DNA of 64,000 nt from Vibrio coralliilyticus ATCC BAA-450 (GTDB taxonomy: Bacteria > Pseudomonadota > Gammaproteobacteria > Enterobacterales > Vibrionaceae), in contig NZ_ACZN01000016.1 of the NCBI RefSeq assembly GCF_000176135.1, positions 434,001-498,000 on the forward strand. Reading direction: 5' to 3'. The position numbers and the translations under genes are program-made. Positions 27,138-36,180 of this stretch are shown here, one piece after another (positions within the stretch are counted from its first letter, which is position 1; each line of letters begins with the position of its first letter). A model generated the notes under the pieces. That model was not told the DNA's origin, did no database searches, and was given only the letters and a program-made list of their open reading frames with translations.

Positions 27138-27516
27138 AATGTATATCCTTGATAAATCTTGTAAAAGCCATGACGGCAACGATAGCGTGGAAAAGGAGAT
27201 TGCTATTGCGCACGACGTTACGGAAGAAATACAAGAAATCCAACGAAACGGCGGAATAAAAACAAGAACCGTTTTCTAGCTGCCGTCTAGTCTAAAGCTA
27301 AGTGGCACTAAGTCAATAAAATTCATATGATACTTTTTCGTTACCATGCTCTTTTCATTCGAAATTTGCGCTAGGTAGAGTTTCGGAAATATTACTGATT
27401 GGGCTATAGATAGTGTAACATTCGTTTGTATGGTGATTTATTCTGTCAAATATGGGTTTGATGAGTGATTTATCACCAAGTACTAGTCGTTTGTAAAATC
27501 AAAGCAGGACAAAATT

Positions 27517-27729
27517 ATGGGCAAGAGTGCCAGAAAAAAACTTAAGCACGCCGCTTCTCTTCAAGCTAATTTGGAAGTTGGAAGAGGTGAAATACAAGAC
27601 AATGCGTTAAAAGCCATCGTTACCAGCCAACTGTTTAAAACGCGGGTAGAGAAGTCGAAAAAGGGGAAAGGGAGTTTTTCTCGTAAGCTAAAACATAAGG
27701 GCAAAGAGCCCTATTCAAAAGCCGCTTAA
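27517..27729 (+). CDS. arfA: ArfA, alternative ribosome-rescue factor
   Basis: 70 residues. GEIQDNALKAIVTSQLFKTR and VEKSKKGKGSFSRK match E. coli ArfA (IKDNAIEALL, LFRQRVEKNKKGKGSY). ArfA brings RF2 to ribosomes stalled on mRNAs without a stop codon when tmRNA fails. In E. coli its own mRNA is cut or terminated within the reading frame so that full-length protein accumulates only without tmRNA. Here a strong hairpin at 27705-27753 encloses the stop codon in its loop, the layout needed for such control. A further N-terminal stretch (about 1-22) is extra relative to E. coli. Confidence 0.9.
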   Translation: MGKSARKKLKHAASLQANLEVGRGEIQDNALKAIVTSQLFKTRVEKSKKGKGSFSRKLKHKGKEPYSKAA

Positions 27730-27760
27730 ACAGCAACTTTCGAATAGTGCTCTTTTCTTT
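27705..27760 (+). terminator. Hairpin enclosing the arfA stop codon, with T-tract
   Basis: Arms 27705-27721 and 27737-27753 pair at 15 of 17 positions. The 15-nt loop holds the TAA at 27727-27729, and TTTCTTT follows. It can serve as terminator and, by analogy with E. coli, as an RNase III site that would remove the stop codon from the message. Confidence 0.7.
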
Positions 27761-27776
27761 TATCTATTGAGTGCGA

Positions 27777-28940
27777 CTATCGCTCGATTCGCGGTGAGTA
27801 AATGGAATAAGCCGTAACCTGACCAGCAACAATCGCTGAGAACATAAACAGTGCTGAGAGACCAATACTTGGAATGGGCAAGATAGACTGTTCAAATACA
27901 GATTGCCCAGCACTGACCAAAACTCGACTACCTGGTACCAAGATGATGATGCCCTGGACGATATAGATAGACCCGGTGAGATCCATCTTCTTCGCCACCC
28001 AAGTGCCGTAGAGCGTGATCAGTACGGTGGTAATCCAAGTACCCACAACCCAACCACTTTCGAAACCTAGGTAAAACGGTCCCCACATGCCCAGTACCGC
28101 TACAGGCAAACCGAGCAAAATGTCTTTAGGTCTGGCATTGAATATCACACCAAGAGATACGGATATTAGAAACAGCCCTGAGATGTGGAGCCAAGTGGGT
28201 ATCTCATTGACGTAAGAAGTGATATCCGGCTGCCCCCAGATTGCTTCTCCGATGTTCAAACCCATCATAATGCCGACAAACAGTTTAATCAGGGTGAGAA
28301 AGCTTTGACCCAGCAGGCTGGTCCCTGAAACCAAATCGTTAAACGCTAGGCATTCGAGCGAGTTAGCTATCGATAAACCGGGAACAAATAAGACGATAGC
28401 GGCGATACACAGCGCCCAGACAGGGAGATCGGCGCTGGTACTTGCGAAAAAGGCAACCAGAATGCCGGTGACCAGTGCAGCGACAAACTCTACGGCGATG
28501 GAGCGCCTCGCTTTACAGATTTGCTGAGCGCCCCATGCGAGAAAACCAAGAAAGATCGAAATATAGACAGCCTCTAGCGTACTACCAACCAGCATAAGGT
28601 ACGCAGGTGGAATCCCCATATTCGCAAGTGCCGTGACCCATTTAGGGTAGCCTACAGGCTCTGGAACGGGCTCCTTACTGGGTTGGTTAATTCGAATAAT
28701 GGTGTTCGCCAGTAAGCTGAGGTTAATCGAAGCGGGCTGATGGCGCTTCATAACCACGGCATTGTTGTCGTCAGGAAACTGATAGTTAACGGTTGTTGGA
28801 GTCGCTTGAATCATGACATCGACGCCATGTTTTCGAGCATAAAATTGAGTGTATTTTTCTAATTTGTAGGGCGCGCAGCCACTACGATGCAAGGTGTCAC
28901 CGATCTCAACGATCTTTTTGATTCTGTACTCTGAAGGCAT
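27777..28940 (-). CDS. ThrE-type threonine/serine exporter family protein
   Basis: 387 residues from the ATG at 28940; the frame is open to a TTG at 29006, and no clear ribosome binding site decides. The N-terminal region (about 1-100: IGDTLHRSGCAPYKLE, VMIQATPT) and about ten membrane helices after it match the fused ThrE/ThrE_2 architecture first described in Corynebacterium glutamicum, where it exports threonine and serine. FVPGLSIANSLECLAFNDLVSG lies mid-protein at about residue 195 and is typical. The real substrate here is not proven. Confidence 0.8.
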   Translation of the reverse strand: MPSEYRIKKIVEIGDTLHRSGCAPYKLEKYTQFYARKHGVDVMIQATPTTVNYQFPDDNNAVVMKRHQPASINLSLLANTIIRINQPSKEPVPEPVGYPKWVTALANMGIPPAYLMLVGSTLEAVYISIFLGFLAWGAQQICKARRSIAVEFVAALVTGILVAFFASTSADLPVWALCIAAIVLFVPGLSIANSLECLAFNDLVSGTSLLGQSFLTLIKLFVGIMMGLNIGEAIWGQPDITSYVNEIPTWLHISGLFLISVSLGVIFNARPKDILLGLPVAVLGMWGPFYLGFESGWVVGTWITTVLITLYGTWVAKKMDLTGSIYIVQGIIILVPGSRVLVSAGQSVFEQSILPIPSIGLSALFMFSAIVAGQVTAYSIYSPRIER

Positions 28941-29407
28941 GGTATGTAGTACGAAATATCGAATGCGCGCAAAGGTAACAAAGCCATATGTTCTATTCGA
29001 GCGCAAATCTACTGAACAGTGGCTAGAGTCACACTCTTTTTGATATTCCCAATAATAGGGATGCTGAAAAGTGAAAACTTAGATTGTAACAACGTATTTG
29101 GGCTCGAAATGTCTGGTTTAAAATGCATCAGATCACAAAATTACCAATGATTATAGATGTAAATGTTGTTACCTAATTGTAACTGTATATTTCACTTTTG
29201 GCGGGTTTATTGGGTTTTGAGCTTGAGTTGTAAGGAACCTTACCTATTGTTTTGTTAACCATTATTTTACATATGTTGCAGGGGTATTTGACGGACAAAA
29301 AATGTACCAATTTAGGGGTTGAATTTCGGAGGGAAATGGCGAAAATATGTGCAAAATGAGTTTGCAAAAATGAAAGGAAGCTTTTTCCAAGTTTAAAAAG
29401 CGAGGCA
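28941..29407. other. AT-rich intergenic region without a supported gene
   Basis: 467 bp separate two divergent membrane-protein genes. Short frames exist but have no codon bias or ribosome binding site. Promoters for both neighbours must lie here; I could not fix -35/-10 pairs with confidence. A half-site resembling CRP (ATCACAAA) was seen but lacks the proper partner. Confidence 0.4.
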
Positions 29408-29773
29408 ATGATGAAACTATTTCTGATAATAATGGCGTCAATCTCAGCAGGTGTGCTATCCGCTGAACACCTTCATTCTTTCATGTTAGGTCTTTCGATT
29501 TCTGCATTGGCCGTTGGCAGCTGCTACTGGTTTGCATTCCGAACGACTCGTTTTCCTCAGCTAGCTTTGTTGCTTCTGATTTGTGGCATGCTATCTAAGC
29601 TGACTATCACCGTGATTGGGGTGAGTTGGAGTATGTCGGAAGAGCTGATTACTTCTCCATTAGTATTCGCACTGTCATACCTATTCTTCTCTTTAGTAGT
29701 GACTTACTTGTGGTTTAGCTACCGAGACAGCATTACGCCAAAACCGAAGAAGGTTCAGGAAGCTCAAGCTTAG
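29408..29773 (+). CDS. Small inner-membrane protein of unknown function
   Basis: 121 residues with four hydrophobic segments (about 1-18, 24-42, 51-70 and 82-104) and a cytoplasmic Lys-rich tail (PKPKKVQEAQA). A GCGAGG site precedes two adjacent ATGs (29408 and 29411). The size and helix count recall AtpI-like proteins, but no diagnostic motif is present and no ATP synthase genes are near. A clean terminator follows, so it is a single-gene unit. Confidence 0.65.
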   Translation: MMKLFLIIMASISAGVLSAEHLHSFMLGLSISALAVGSCYWFAFRTTRFPQLALLLLICGMLSKLTITVIGVSWSMSEELITSPLVFALSYLFFSLVVTYLWFSYRDSITPKPKKVQEAQA

Positions 29774-29797
29774 TCGCTCAGAGAATCAAGATTGATA

Positions 29798-29827
29798 AAG
29801 CCAGTGTTATGAACACTGGCTTTTTTG
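29798..29827 (+). terminator. Rho-independent terminator
   Basis: AAGCCAGTGTT / AACACTGGCTT with a 3-nt loop and a run of T after it. Confidence 0.88.
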
Positions 29828-29985
29828 TACTAATCTACCCATATATGGAGTCGAACTCTCATTATTTAATAAAACTTTCCAATAAGCGTAACGATTGATT
29901 ACAAAGCGAATAAATATCATTGTTGTTTGTTTATACTCGAACTAATCATAAAAACTCCGATTGTGACTAGAGTTGGTAACGTCCC

Positions 29986-31152
29986 ATGAAAAAAACGTTT
30001 CTCCTAAAAGCAGCACTTTTCTCCTCTATCGCTGTGACATTCAATGCCATTGCGGCACCTACTATTATCCCTGAGCCTCCGACATTAGGGGCGAAAGGCT
30101 ATGTTTTGATTGACTACAACACTGGCCAAGTGTTGGTAGAAAAGAATGCGAACACCAAGCTTAATCCGGCCAGTTTAACCAAACTGATGACGGCTTATGT
30201 GGCGGGACAGGAAGTTAAAGCGGGCAACATTACTTTGGATGATCAGGTTGTGATCAGCAAAAACGCTTGGGCAAAGAACTTCCCCGACTCGTCAAAGATG
30301 TTTATCGAAGTAGGCACTACGGTACCTCTGATGGATCTTTATCGTGGTCTTATTGTGCAATCGGGTAACGATGCGAGTGTGGCGATTGCAGAATACGTCG
30401 CTGGCAGTGAAGGAGCCTTTGTTAACTTAATGAACTCCTGGGCTGAAAAGCTCGGCCTAGAAAACACCGCCTATACCAATCCACACGGTTTGGATAGCAA
30501 TGGCCTTTACTCAACCCCTATGGATATTGCGAAACTGGGCCAAGCCATTATTCGTGATTTGCCTGATATCTATCCTCTCTATAGCGAGACGTCTTATACC
30601 TACAACGGCATTACTCAGTACAACAGAAATGGTTTGCTACGAGATCGCAGCATGAACGTTGATGGTATGAAGACAGGTTACACCAGCGGAGCAGGGTACA
30701 GCTTGACCACATCTGCAACCAGTGGGGACATGCGTTTGATCGCCGTGGTGATGGGTGCAAGTAGCACTAAGAGTCGAGAGTCTGAAAGTAAGCAATTACT
30801 TAGCTATGGTTTCCGATTCTTCGAAACGGTGTCACCTACCAAAGCTGGCGACACTGTGACCGAAGCGAAAGTCTGGATGGGTGAGCAGGATCAGTTAAGT
30901 GTGGGTGTCAATGAAGATATCTATATGACACTGCCAAAAGGTAATGCGGCCAAACTGACGGCTGAAGTCGAATTTGACCGCGAATTGGTGGCTCCTATCA
31001 CTGAGGGGGAAAAAGTCGGCACCATCATATACAGCGTGGAAGGTGATGAAGTCGCGACGGCAGATCTAATCGCTCAGACTGATATCGATGAAGGCAGTCT
31101 TTTCAAACAGCTGATCGATTGGTTCAAACGTCTGATTTCTAGCTGGTTCTAA
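29986..31152 (+). CDS. dacA: D-alanyl-D-alanine carboxypeptidase, PBP5/6 type
   Basis: 388 residues. A signal peptide (1-23) is followed by the S11 peptidase domain with the active-site motifs SxxK (SLTK), SGN (QSGNDASVA) and KTG (MKTGYTSGAG). Residues about 280-370 form the PBP5 C-terminal beta domain. The final amphipathic helix (LFKQLIDWFKRLISSWF) anchors the enzyme to the periplasmic face of the inner membrane. It trims the terminal D-Ala of peptidoglycan pentapeptides and helps keep cell shape. The gene symbol follows E. coli; dacC is equally possible. Confidence 0.93.
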   Translation: MKKTFLLKAALFSSIAVTFNAIAAPTIIPEPPTLGAKGYVLIDYNTGQVLVEKNANTKLNPASLTKLMTAYVAGQEVKAGNITLDDQVVISKNAWAKNFPDSSKMFIEVGTTVPLMDLYRGLIVQSGNDASVAIAEYVAGSEGAFVNLMNSWAEKLGLENTAYTNPHGLDSNGLYSTPMDIAKLGQAIIRDLPDIYPLYSETSYTYNGITQYNRNGLLRDRSMNVDGMKTGYTSGAGYSLTTSATSGDMRLIAVVMGASSTKSRESESKQLLSYGFRFFETVSPTKAGDTVTEAKVWMGEQDQLSVGVNEDIYMTLPKGNAAKLTAEVEFDRELVAPITEGEKVGTIIYSVEGDEVATADLIAQTDIDEGSLFKQLIDWFKRLISSWF

Positions 31153-31157
31153 CAGAT

Positions 31158-31184
31158 AAGCGGATGCCTTGTGCATCCGCTTTT
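31158..31184 (+). terminator. Rho-independent terminator after dacA
   Basis: AAGCGGATGC / GCATCCGCTT with a 5-nt loop and TTTT after it, between converging genes. Confidence 0.85.
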
Positions 31185-31193
31185 GTCTGTACT

Positions 31194-31709
31194 CTAAAGC
31201 ATCAATTTAAGGACATTGTGTTTCCTAATAAGATGATGGTGAGCCACTGCGAGAATATGAAGCATCACCAGTGAAGCAAGCATCAGGCAAGATAAACGGT
31301 GAACTTTAAAGAAAAACGAACTTATTTCTACTTCTTGAATTAGATTGCTAATTTCTACTATCCAGAAAAAATAATACGGGCTTTGTAGCATCAGAAATCC
31401 GGAAATAAATACCCAAGACATCATGAAATACATCAGTGAATGAATGAGTTTAGCAACACTTTTTTGCCAATGAGCAATGTTGTCGTCAACCTCTAGGCTT
31501 GGCCTTAAATACTTCCACACCCAACGTGCCAAAAATACGGGAGCTGCCACTGTGGCAAGAGACATGTTTAATGTCGACAAGAAGTGAAACATAGGAGAAT
31601 CCTGGGTTGTAAGGTGCATCCCATATCCTGCCATTGTTGTGTACACAATGATGATTGCCATAAACCAATGAAACGTTTTGGTGACTCTGTCATAACTTAC
31701 TCCGCTCAT
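31194..31709 (-). CDS. Cytochrome b561-family membrane protein
   Basis: 171 residues with four membrane helices. His residues suited to haem ligation are in FHWFMAI (helix 1), KLIHSLMYF (helix 3), FFKVHRLSC and MLHILAVAHHH (helix 4), the usual bis-His b-haem pattern of bacterial b561. It would pass electrons between the quinone pool and a periplasmic or membrane acceptor; in E. coli, CybB acts as a superoxide oxidase. The ATG at 31709 is spaced better from GGGAAGG than the ATG at 31715. There is no partner gene beside it. Confidence 0.83.
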   Translation of the reverse strand: MSGVSYDRVTKTFHWFMAIIIVYTTMAGYGMHLTTQDSPMFHFLSTLNMSLATVAAPVFLARWVWKYLRPSLEVDDNIAHWQKSVAKLIHSLMYFMMSWVFISGFLMLQSPYYFFWIVEISNLIQEVEISSFFFKVHRLSCLMLASLVMLHILAVAHHHLIRKHNVLKLML

Positions 31710-32130
31710 GTTCATACCTTCCCTTTCATATTCACACTAGACAGAATCAAGCCAACATAATAAGTGTTTAATAAAAGTTATTAGATGATTCTGCTGTTAT
31801 TTTATTTTGCTAATTAAGTGAGAATCTAGCGGAAGGAGAGTTATATTCATCATTTATCCCTGTTTTTGGAAAGGATATCCCGAATAAAAATAACGGTTGC
31901 AAGTGAGTTTATAAAACTATTGTTTGATTTATTAATAGTCATTTATTTGGAAGATATGAGCCGTCGAACTGTTACATATAGTAAATGGATTTGTATGTCA
32001 TCATTGCACCGCATTAGAGACTGCCTTTAGCGAGCAAACCAAACTCTTAACTAACGTTAACTCATTGCTGACATCTCTGTGAATGAAAAGGCGCAGAATC
32101 CATCGCACTAAGCGATACAAGGATTCACCC
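31710..32130. other. AT-rich intergenic region
   Basis: About 420 bp between divergent genes. I see no coding frame, no strong hairpin and no repeat. The promoters of the b561 gene and the XRE gene should lie here. Confidence 0.4.
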
Positions 32131-32484
32131 ATGGAATTTACTGAGAAGGATAGAGAGGCGTTATACAATACGTGGATGTCTCAAAAGTCTAAAATGCGTC
32201 TCACGCAAATGGAGTTTGCGAAAAAGTTAGGGATCAGTCAGCTAAGCTTCTCGCAACTCTTACGCGGAGAAGAGCCTTTGACGATGTCGTTCATTAGCCA
32301 CTTTTGCCGATTACTTCATCTCGATGCGAAACTGGTCTTTCCTTCACTTAAACAAGCTAATGATATGGGCCCTAAGGTGGTTTATCTTCAAAGCCGAATG
32401 AGTGTTGACGGAGAAATCCAGAACGCCTACATCGAAGGTAATCAAATTGTGGTCGAATACGCACACACTGTAAATCAAGCGTAA
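32131..32484 (+). CDS. XRE-family helix-turn-helix protein
   Basis: 117 residues from the ATG at 32131, which has AAGGA before it; an earlier in-frame ATG at 32083 would add a Lys/Arg-rich leader without a ribosome binding site. The N-terminal half has a phage-repressor-like helix-turn-helix (TQMEFAKKLGISQLSFSQLL). The C-terminal half (VVYLQSRMSVDGEIQNAYIEG) is a small beta region that may bind a partner or a ligand. The role is unknown. Two small genes follow on the same strand. Confidence 0.78.
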   Translation: MEFTEKDREALYNTWMSQKSKMRLTQMEFAKKLGISQLSFSQLLRGEEPLTMSFISHFCRLLHLDAKLVFPSLKQANDMGPKVVYLQSRMSVDGEIQNAYIEGNQIVVEYAHTVNQA

Positions 32485-32569
32485 TGTGAGCCTACGGTAG
32501 CGTCGCCTCTGTCTGGCATTAAATTTCAGTGGTACTCTAGGCATAGAGTTCATCCTGAATAGTAAAATC

Positions 32570-32785
32570 ATGCTGGAAAAAGAAAACCTCATTAAGTTAG
32601 CACGCGTCCAGATGCCCTTTGGCAAATATGCTGGACGCGTTTTGATCGATCTCCCCGAAGAATATTTATTGTGGTTTGATAAGAAGGGCTTTCCTAATGG
32701 GGAGCTTGGCGACCTCCTCAAGCTATGCCTTGCGCTAAAAATCGAAGGATTAGATAGCGTCGTTAAGCCTTTAAAGCGAATGTAA
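32570..32785 (+). CDS. DUF3820-family small protein
   Basis: 71 residues. MPFGKYAGRVLIDLPEEYL and WFDKKGFPNGELGDLL are the DUF3820 signature, a family sometimes listed as a putative quorum-sensing-regulated factor without proven function. The C-terminus LKIEGLDSVVKPLKRM reappears in a decayed copy at 36181-36291, 3.5 kb away. The ribosome binding site is weak. Confidence 0.85.
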   Translation: MLEKENLIKLARVQMPFGKYAGRVLIDLPEEYLLWFDKKGFPNGELGDLLKLCLALKIEGLDSVVKPLKRM

Positions 32786-32812
32786 CCCTAGAACTTAAAC
32801 AAAAGACTGACT

Positions 32813-33055
32813 ATGAATTTTGATATCGAAGCATTGAGACACCACCAACTGGTCGAAGATGGCCAACTTGAAGGGTGCTACATTCATCAGCCTGCTGAAG
32901 GTAGCCAGCAAGATGACAAAGCCGTTTTGGCAGAGCGCCAAGCGTTAGAAAAGATGGGCTACAAAGTAGTACAGGTTCAAGCGAAAGGTAAAACAACAAC
33001 CTTTGCTGAGGCTATGCAAAAGTTTGCGAAGAAGAGTGGTCATCAGTCTAAGTAA
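32813..33055 (+). CDS. Small hypothetical protein
   Basis: 80 residues starting 28 bp after the DUF3820 gene, in the same direction and before a shared terminator, so it is probably cotranscribed. The protein is soluble and basic at the end (FAKKSGHQSK), with VLAERQALEKMGYKVVQVQA in the middle. No family was recognised. Confidence 0.65.
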   Translation: MNFDIEALRHHQLVEDGQLEGCYIHQPAEGSQQDDKAVLAERQALEKMGYKVVQVQAKGKTTTFAEAMQKFAKKSGHQSK

Positions 33056-33117
33056 TCGGCGGATGTCACCTGCCACAATATCCTTAACCTCTCCCAAGAA
33101 AAATCTTGTTTCCATTG

Positions 33118-33150
33118 AAAAGAGTCAGCCTGTTAGGCTGACTCTTTTTT
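33118..33150 (+). terminator. Rho-independent terminator of the XRE/DUF3820 unit
   Basis: AAAAGAGTCAGCC / GGCTGACTCTTTT with a 5-nt loop and T-run. The sequence from here to 33375 shows no further gene. Confidence 0.88.
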
Positions 33151-33375
33151 GCCCCATTGTGTTTTACGTTAAAGCTTTATTGTGCAGCAGTCACCTTAGT
33201 GTTTGAATTACATTCTGTTATGAAAAACACATTAAGTTGATTAACCCCCCTACATACGCAGCCGACGTAAATAAGCTTAAGTACTCAATGTAATATCGAG
33301 ACCGATAACATCAGTCACCTCTTTCTTGTATGGAACATATCGGAATCGTTTTTTGCAGGAGCGTAAAACAACGTG

Positions 33376-33840
33376 CTAACTGGTAAAATGAACAATTCCA
33401 AGTTCTACAGCTTTACCAATGTTTACTTTGCCTTGGACTAAAGCTTGTAATGCAGCTTCACTCATAAGCATGACGGATGATGGCTTGGCTGAAACGGGTG
33501 AGACATGAATCTCAATATTTTGATCGGGGGATACCTTAGTCCATAAATGGCTGTCGATAAGATAAATATATGACACAGACCGAAGTTCAACTTGCTGCTT
33601 CTTTGCAATTAGTTTTAGCCACCAACTCGCGCGTCGTAATCCTTGCTTACCTTCAAGAGTTTCAACGCTTTCAAGATAGTTTTTCGCTAACGCATCTTGT
33701 GTTGCCATTGCAATATCGAGTGAACCTGGAAAGCTTTCGGTAAAGGGGTTATTGAACTGCCCATCATAGGAGCAAGCATGAGTCGCCATGCTTGCTCCTA
33801 ATGTAAGGCTCAACAATACCATTGGGTATAATGCCTTCAT
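33376..33840 (-). CDS. Exported hypothetical protein next to the alkyl sulfatase
   Basis: 154 residues with a signal peptide (1-22, cleavage at THA-C). The mature part has CSYDGQFNNPFTESFPGS near its start and ends ELGIVHFTS. It lies 9 bp after the sulfatase stop on the same strand, so the two are cotranscribed and this protein likely shares the periplasm with the enzyme. No family was recognised; an accessory or binding role is only inferred from position. Confidence 0.7.
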   Translation of the reverse strand: MKALYPMVLLSLTLGASMATHACSYDGQFNNPFTESFPGSLDIAMATQDALAKNYLESVETLEGKQGLRRASWWLKLIAKKQQVELRSVSYIYLIDSHLWTKVSPDQNIEIHVSPVSAKPSSVMLMSEAALQALVQGKVNIGKAVELGIVHFTS

Positions 33841-33849
33841 ATTACCTTC

Positions 33850-35805
33850 CTAGGGTGTCACAATATTGAACCAGAAATTGAAGGTATCAAGCATACCAAC
33901 AAAATCTTTGAACACTTTCTTATCACCGTTGAGCTTAATATCCCCATTGGAAATAGCCTTCTCAAGAGTGGTTACACCAAGTTGTACGTCATCAAGCGTT
34001 GCTTTGGTTAAAGTGAGCGAAACATCTGGATCATCATTGAATTTCGTTGTGTGGTTAAGCACTGAGTTTTCGATATACAAGGTATATTTTTCACCAAGAT
34101 CGGTGAAATTGATGTTAATGGTGTAGTCCTTGCCTGCCGCTTTTTCTGGAAGCAATCGAACCGCAAGATAGTCGAATAACATCTCCGGTGGCATATTTTT
34201 GATGATGTCAGGAGAGGCTGTATTGGTTCCACCTGCAGATGGAGTACCGTTTCTTAATTCATATGCACCTTGTAAGTAGACGGAACGCCAAGGGCCAGAC
34301 TCAGCTTGATAGCCAAGTTGCTCATAAGTATCAGCCAGTAATGCTTTACCGTTTTTACTTTGAGGGTTTGCAAATACAACGTGTTTTAACACTTCCGCTA
34401 CCCATCGATATTTTCCGTTATCGAAATCTTGTCTCGCTTTGTCGATGACGGTTCTTTCCCCACCCATATATTCAACATATTTTACCGCAGCATTCGTCGG
34501 TGGAAGGTTATTGAGGTCTGATGGATTACCGCTGTACCAACCCATGTAGCGTTGATAGACGGCGCGACTGTTGTGGCGCAGAGTTCCGTAGTAACCACGA
34601 GTACTCCAATTATTCTCAATTTCATTTGGGAATTGAATTATTTCAGAGATTTCAGAACCAATGTAACCTTGATTCATTAAGCGAACGGTTTGGTCGTGAG
34701 TATATTTGTACATATCGCGTTGAAGCTTGAAGTACTCGACAATTTCTTCTTGTCCCCACATAGGCCAGTGGTGACTTTGGAATTTAACTTCGACTTCGTC
34801 GCCCCACATTTCGATGGTTTCATTTAAGTAATGTGACCATTTCAAAGCATCGCGAACTTGTGCACCACGGAGGGTCAATATATTGTGCATGGTATTGGTA
34901 CTATTTTCAGCCATCCACAGTGCTTTTTTCTCAGGGATCCAAGTATTTATCTCTGTTGGTGCTTCAGACCCTGGTGTGTATTGGAACACCATTTTAATAC
35001 CATCAACAACGTGCTCTTCACCTGTTTTTTCGATAATCAGAGTTGGGCGAATTAGCGTCGCAAGGCCGGTTGAGGTTGTTTGACCTAAGCCCCCGTTGAC
35101 ACCACCTTCAGGATTACGTGGCAACAGCGCGCCATACATATAAATTGCGCGTCGACCCATTGCATTGCCAGCGATGACGTTTTCAGAAACTGCATGCTCC
35201 GTAAATCCGTGTGACGCGATAATCTGTACTTTGCCAGCTTCTACATCGGCTTCATCAACAATACCTCGAACACCGCCAAAGTGATCTATGTGGCTGTGGC
35301 TATAGATCACCGCAGTAACAGGGCGCTCACCAAGTTCTGCGTTGATAAATGCTAACGCCGCTTTAGCGGTTTCTTGAGAAATCAACGGATCAAAAACAAT
35401 CCAACCATTTTCACCTTCAACAAAGGTAATATTGGTCAAGTCATAGCCGCGAACTTGGTAGATACCGTCAGTAACTTTAAATAGGCCGTTTATAACGTTT
35501 AGCTGAGCATTACGCCATAAACTAGGGTTAACACTATCCGGGGCTTTGGCATCTAGTGTAATGAACTTTTTATACTCTTCTAAATCCCAGACAACATCCC
35601 CATTTTCATTAGTAATGGTGACAACATCTTGCTTGGCGATGAAGCCCTTTTGAGCACGTTCAAAATCTTTGGTGTCTTTAAATGGCAGGGTTTTATAGAG
35701 TGCTTGATTAGTATCAATAGTGGCTTGAGTTGCAGGTTTCGACTCTGCTGCGACAACTCCTGTAGACATGACCAACACTAGCAACGAGTTCGTTATATTT
35801 CTCAT
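33850..35805 (-). CDS. Secreted linear alkyl sulfatase (SdsA/YjcS type)
   Basis: 651 residues from the ATG at 35805, with GAAGGA before it and a signal peptide (1-20). The metallo-beta-lactamase domain (about 90-330) has the two-zinc motif HSHIDHFGG, and AENSTNTMHNILTLRGAQVRD follows as in SdsA1 of Pseudomonas. A helical dimerisation domain and an SCP2-like C-terminal domain (about 530-651) complete the type III sulfatase layout. It splits primary alkyl sulfates such as dodecyl sulfate to the alcohol and sulfate, with inversion, in the periplasm. A small exported protein follows in the same transcript. Confidence 0.9.
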   Translation of the reverse strand: MRNITNSLLVLVMSTGVVAAESKPATQATIDTNQALYKTLPFKDTKDFERAQKGFIAKQDVVTITNENGDVVWDLEEYKKFITLDAKAPDSVNPSLWRNAQLNVINGLFKVTDGIYQVRGYDLTNITFVEGENGWIVFDPLISQETAKAALAFINAELGERPVTAVIYSHSHIDHFGGVRGIVDEADVEAGKVQIIASHGFTEHAVSENVIAGNAMGRRAIYMYGALLPRNPEGGVNGGLGQTTSTGLATLIRPTLIIEKTGEEHVVDGIKMVFQYTPGSEAPTEINTWIPEKKALWMAENSTNTMHNILTLRGAQVRDALKWSHYLNETIEMWGDEVEVKFQSHHWPMWGQEEIVEYFKLQRDMYKYTHDQTVRLMNQGYIGSEISEIIQFPNEIENNWSTRGYYGTLRHNSRAVYQRYMGWYSGNPSDLNNLPPTNAAVKYVEYMGGERTVIDKARQDFDNGKYRWVAEVLKHVVFANPQSKNGKALLADTYEQLGYQAESGPWRSVYLQGAYELRNGTPSAGGTNTASPDIIKNMPPEMLFDYLAVRLLPEKAAGKDYTININFTDLGEKYTLYIENSVLNHTTKFNDDPDVSLTLTKATLDDVQLGVTTLEKAISNGDIKLNGDKKVFKDFVGMLDTFNFWFNIVTP

Positions 35806-36180
35806 AGAGTGTTCCTTCACTATATGCATGGTTATATTAAATCAGCCTATTAGTAGGTAAATATTTATTGCTAATAGGATTAGTTTTTAATATGCATCAA
35901 AATGCACTTCACATAATGACCATACATTAGAAGACATGGTTATGCCACATGATATTCAATTTGGTATATATCTGGAATTCACGCTTTCTAAGAAATAGGC
36001 CCCAAACCTCATGTCTTGCTTAAAAACGTATAGAGGATGAATAAACTATATGCACTAGAGTAAATACTTAGCAATACCTCAGCTAATCCGCTATGCACCA
36101 ATTTAGTCAAATAGGTAACACAGAAATGTCCAATCCTGAGTTGCAGCAAAAACTCCTCAAAGAAAGCAGTTTGTTTTTGA
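35806..36180. other. Non-coding stretch upstream of the sulfatase
   Basis: AT-rich, with no supported gene. A short frame from 36126 (MSNPELQQKLLKESSLF) ends after 19 codons directly at the DUF3820 relic; it looks like protein but I cannot assign it, and it may be part of the same decayed locus. Confidence 0.35.

Noticed and set aside
29100..29160. CRP-site-like TGCATCAGATCACA in the 29 kb spacer
   Set aside because: The spacing between half-sites is 4 instead of 6 bases.
29173..29367. 64-codon frame on the minus strand in the 29 kb spacer
   Set aside because: No ribosome binding site, odd composition (many Asn, Ser and Lys) and location in AT-rich promoter DNA; it is most likely chance.
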